Part shown: one piece after another, positions 61,207-64,000 of the stretch
How the letters are laid out: each line of letters begins with the position of its first letter
Position numbering within the stretch: position 1 is the first letter of the stretch
Origin: Megalopta genalis
Taxonomy: Eukaryota > Arthropoda > Insecta > Hymenoptera > Halictidae
Direction: 5' to 3'
DNA length: 64,000 bases
Assembly: GCF_051020955.1 (NCBI RefSeq)
Contig: NC_135015.1
Span: 12,018,616 to 12,082,615, forward strand
The notes under the pieces: model-generated
The model's database searches: none
The model's input: the letters and a program-made list of their open reading frames with translations, nothing else
What the model was told of the DNA's origin: nothing
Made by a program: the position numbers and the translations under genes

Positions 61207-63960
61207 AAGTAAAATATATATGGTAGAGTCAGAAAGCTTGGAACATGTTCATTACTGCCTTTGAAAAAATTTTACAAAAGTGACATCTCGATGATGAATG
61301 AAACGTGATCATCTCTGCGGGAATTCAATGCGAATGTTTAAACATAATCAAATCACGAAAAAAAGTGGAACAAGAAACGTACGTCGTCGAAATATATCGC
61401 AGATATCTGTCAAATATAAATCGTATAATCTGTCAAATTACATTTGCATCGTGAAATGAACTTTTCAATTAACTACTAACACAATATTTCTATCGTACAT
61501 AAATAAAAAACGTACGTTCTAATTCATCGTAACGACATTGTAAGAAAAAAGCAGCATCCTATTCTTGTTATCTTAGTTTATAAACATTTTGTTTGAAATT
61601 TCGTATCTTTTTAACAGTAATAATAAATGACTGTATAAATTAATTATAAAACATGGGAGATACTTCCTATTACCGTAGAAATGCAAAGAACAAATATTTT
61701 GTTTCTGACAAATTCGACAGTAGGGCGACATGTACACCGGCACAACCGTTCGCTATTAATATCACTAGTGAAAAAATATGACCGATGCGGTGCTACGTCA
61801 AACCCGGATAGAATTTGATTTTTAACAAGCGCGCTCCGTACGAAAATACGTCTGTGGTGGAAACACCGTCCTGATTTCTCTGGAGTATTCCTCTTTTTTT
61901 CAATGAACACCGCTAGCACGTGATAGTTGATAAATTGCCAATATTGACGACTTTCGGCATAGCTCCGTGAATGCCCACAGTAATTAAATAAATACGCTTG
62001 AACAATTAAACGAATCATTTTCACGGTATATTCCATTTCGATATACTCTATTGGACGCTATAAAATTATTATATTCATTGTCACATTAAATATTGAAAGA
62101 TAAAGTCTTTTTGTTTTCAGTAACAGTGCCAATACGGTGCAGGAATTAACGTCACATGTTTAAAAAAAACGTTCAGTTTCTTAGGTAGATTCTTGTTGTA
62201 CTTTAATATTAATAATAATAATAATTACATATCTAATATTAAATAGACACGATCAATTTGTGAGGCAGATTCTAGTTGTACTTTGATATTAGAAACAGCA
62301 CTAATTAAATATTTAAAATCAAATGGAGAGGTTTCCTCTTTCAAGAGTAATCCTGTAAATGTATTTTTAGACTGTGCCATTTAAATGCTTGTAATCGAAT
62401 AAATTTATTTCTAGCGACACAGTCGTATCAATTATTCTAGTCTTTCCCGTATCGGTTTGCGAGTAGTTGAATTATTAATTTTTGTTATATTGATAGAATT
62501 AATCCCTATCATTTGATATGTCAACGCGTTAATTTCCCCCAGCACAATTTTACAGCTTTTTACAATTTCACAGTACCGAGGCTGAGGGCCATTAAAATAA
62601 ATTTAGAAATCTGATACGTTCCAAATAGCAATGGCGACCAATTAAGATTTGATTCGATGCAATTAAAGGAAAGGAGATGCAAAGAGCAAATGGTAGATAT
62701 ACATATCGAGTACCATTAACAGATTACTTCGTTCGGCCTATTTGTCGTTGAATAAACATGGGACGACTACTATAAAGCAACCTATCGGAAAGCACATGCT
62801 ACTTTGGTACTCAAACCCGGCAGCAATTAGTAGGCCTGTTCATACTCGCGTTCTCGCGGTTACCAAAAACGGAGATGATTCTATGCTAACTAATTCATTA
62901 TAAATGTCACAAATACGTATGTATATATACGACTATGTTCAGGCTGCTTCATAAGTACGTGTCAGAATCTCAGGCATACTACGATGAAATAGGATGAAGA
63001 GTAGGATGTAGAAAAATAGAATGTTCATATCGTCCTGTTTTCTTTTTACCCTCACACGAATTTCTACTGTGTTCGCTAACAATACTTTGCTAACATAATA
63101 TATGGAAGTAGTAAAATCTATCAGACAATAAATTCATCGCAATCAACAAATTTTTATTTACATGGACACAATTAAATACATTAATTGTATATTCTTATGA
63201 AGTTTAACTTTCCGCTGTTCATTTATTTTATCAAGTATTTGATTAACTTCGATCATGCTGATGCAAATATAAAAATGCTTATCATTTAATCGTGAACCGC
63301 AAATAAAATTCCAGCGATTAAGATTTCAATACTTCAAGTATAATCTACGTGATTATGTTTATTCTTCAATATTTAATACTGAATATTCTGCAAGATCATC
63401 TTATTCTTTCTAATCTGATTTCTGTTCTTTTCTCGTGTTGCTTCTTATCAAGTGAAATATCTATCGTAGTGGACGACAACGTTTTAACTGCGACAATATC
63501 AAATTTTTGATCGTTTTTCAGAGAAAGTAGAATATTCATTGTACATATCAATGCAACCAGATCGAAGAACTTTTCGATGCTATTTTCTATGTTGTCAAAT
63601 GTCAGAATATTTCGTGATCAAATCAAATTTTAGAACAAATTGAAAATTGGGAAGGTTTTCTCTGTCTCCTGAAAGAAATTGACTTTCGGCGCTCGCAGCG
63701 TTCTCGACGAGGACCGTTCAATTATACGACGGCAAAGAAACCGCGAAACATATCGAGACTGCGCTACTACTTCCATATCCGGCCAAACCGGAAGCACTCT
63801 GCAACCGCAGGGACCTAACACGCCTGCGAGTCGGTCAACAGAAGGGGGAGGGGTCGTCACCGTACAAGGAACAATATGCAAGACGTTCTCGCAAGCTATC
63901 GTCGGCTATTCCGCAAGCTGTTCTTTATGTCTGCCCTTCTTTCCGCTTGTGTATCTCTGT

Positions 63961-63980
63961 ATGTGTGTGTGTGGGTGTGT
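63961..63980. repeat. (TG)n microsatellite
   Basis: ATGTGTGTGTGTGGGTGTGT, following a GC/CpG-richer stretch at 63.67-63.9 kb near the window edge. Confidence 0.9.
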
Positions 63981-64000
63981 TTCCTTTTTCTTTCCTTTCT

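Larger units (their letters stand above)
40680..64000 (-). other. DIP upstream intron or 5' region; no exon recognised
   Basis: The exon carrying the first half of Ig1 and the signal-peptide exon should lie upstream of 40680 in transcript sense. I looked for an Ig1 B-strand (Thr-Cys) with a donor on the minus strand and found none that was convincing, so they are probably beyond 64 kb. The stretch contains GC-rich, low-complexity islands (42.7-43.5, 44.6-45.7, 46.2-46.7, 48.2-49.0, 54.5-55.1, 59.9-60.4 and 63.7-63.9 kb), a deleted mariner, a hairpin element, a piggyBac-like MITE, GACTGCGGAT-type MITEs, a hAT-like element and a tandem duplication. No second gene could be supported. Confidence 0.55.

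Noticed and set aside
40700..64000. Search for the first Ig1 exon and signal peptide
   Set aside because: Candidate Thr-Cys codons near possible donors were inspected (for example around 46400 and 61720), but none was flanked by DIP-like residues.
1..64000. tRNA, rRNA, snRNA or bacterial-style operon features
   Set aside because: No tRNA B-box with matching cloverleaf, no rRNA-like stretch and no prokaryotic gene organisation were seen by eye. A covariance-model scan would be needed to exclude small RNAs.

Overview
The window is animal nuclear DNA, almost certainly from an insect. It is AT-rich with scattered GC/CpG-richer islands, split genes with GT-AG introns, and many short DNA-transposon relics (mariner/Tc1, piggyBac-like, hAT-like). 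The one convincing gene is a neuronal immunoglobulin-superfamily receptor of the arthropod DIP (Dpr-interacting protein) type. A hymenopteran (bee or ant) is my best guess from base composition and repeat style, but this is an inference and no species can be named.

Layout. The gene lies on the minus strand and is open at both ends. Five coding exons are visible, in transcript order: the second half of Ig1 (40674-40489), the first half of Ig2 (39223-39028), the second half of Ig2 (36033-35905), the first half of Ig3 (8948-8829) and the second half of Ig3 (7458-7288). All junctions follow GT-AG, and the reading phases 0/0, 0/1, 1/1, 1/1, 1/1 join without a break, giving about 268 codons. The signal peptide and first half of Ig1 should lie above 40.7 kb and probably beyond 64 kb. 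The C-terminal stalk or GPI-anchor exon should lie below 7.3 kb and probably before base 1. Everything else I can support is intronic or flanking non-coding DNA. The largest intron is 27 kb and interrupts the gene between Ig2 and Ig3.

The introns hold most of the interest. There are five TTAA-flanked piggyBac-like miniature elements, one of which closely resembles the canonical piggyBac ends. There is an internally deleted mariner that keeps an intact transposase C-terminus, a Tc1 transposase relic, two copies of a CAGGGTGG MITE and at least three elements of hAT-like appearance. A roughly 200-bp MITE family with GACTGCGGAT-type ends is present in about a dozen pieces, one copy split by another MITE. 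There is a 385-bp hairpin element with a degenerate second copy, and a TIR element carrying a cysteine-rich CXC-type peptide. Several minisatellites and local duplications are also described. No RNA gene, CRISPR array, operon or complete second protein-coding gene could be supported.
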